Shown one piece after another: positions 63,807 through 64,000 of a stretch of 64,000 bases of DNA; the first letter of the stretch is position 1, and each line of letters starts with the position of its first letter. Origin of the DNA: Thermoplasmata archaeon (lineage in GTDB: Archaea; Thermoplasmatota; Thermoplasmata; Lutacidiplasmatales; UBA184). The stretch spans positions 62,001 to 126,000 of the forward strand of contig JAKAWX010000004.1 of NCBI GenBank assembly GCA_021816865.1, given 5' to 3'. Both the position numbers and the translations under genes were made by a program. The notes under the pieces are model-generated. The model saw only the letters and a program-made list of their open reading frames with translations, made no database searches and had not been told where the DNA came from.

Positions 63807-63829
63807 CGGGCCCGGCTATCGGCCGGCGC

Positions 63830-64000
63830 TCAAACGGGCCCGGACTCGACGGTCGGCTGGACGCCGGCCGCCTGGAGGGCCTGCGTGAGCTCCTGCTGCA
63901 GCGTCGTGTAGCGCTCGCGCAGGTGGTTCTCCTGCCGTTCGATCGCCTTCAGACGGACCTCGGCGGTCTCCTTCTCCTCGGTGAGGAGGTCCTCGACCTC
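63830..64000 (-). CDS. pfdB: Prefoldin beta subunit C-terminus (N-terminus beyond window edge)
   Basis: EVEDLLTEEKETAEVRLKAIERQENHLRERYTTLQQELTQALQAAGVQPTVESGPV*; coiled-coil typical of the prefoldin beta C-terminus. Confidence 0.75.
   Translation of the reverse strand, partial: EVEDLLTEEKETAEVRLKAIERQENHLRERYTTLQQELTQALQAAGVQPTVESGPV

Noticed and set aside
1-64000. CRISPR array, transposon or complete defence system
   Set aside because: No regularly spaced repeats, no intact transposase or integrase, and no recognisable Cas, R-M or toxin-antitoxin pair seen by eye; a tool-based search (CRISPRCasFinder, PADLOC, ISfinder) would be decisive.

Overview
This is a GC-rich archaeal chromosome segment. 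The group II chaperonin, TFB, aIF5B-type IF2, NOG1-like GTPase, TruD, prefoldin beta and IPP-derived lipid enzymes, together with a surface-domain vocabulary typical of Thermoplasmatota, point to that phylum; the lineage is inferred, not tested. Most of the window is dense housekeeping gene content on both strands. A looser accessory stretch (about 47.8-56.2 kb) holds an AlkZ-like glycosylase, VOC and DinB-family proteins, a proton antiporter, an integrase-like remnant and an ABC exporter. Many long ORFs in the supplied track are antisense GC artefacts, and several real genes start inside over-extended ORFs or have no listed ORF. The strongest observations are: (1) a tRNA-Asp(GUC) gene whose T-loop is interrupted by a 31-nt BHB-type intron at position 59/60; (2) a recurring A/T-rich box about 25-30 nt upstream of start codons, implying pervasive leaderless transcription and corrected starts; (3) structured RNA candidates around the thermosome gene, namely a 5'UTR GNRA hairpin and two mutually exclusive 3' hairpins; (4) a PfkA with PPi-type active-site residues; (5) a tandem KaiC/RecA-like pair in which the first member has lost the Walker A lysine; (6) a two-component locus with a pseudo-receiver, a PAS kinase and a REC/middle-domain/wHTH regulator. 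No CRISPR array or complete mobile element was seen. I did not identify a clear new multi-gene defence system.
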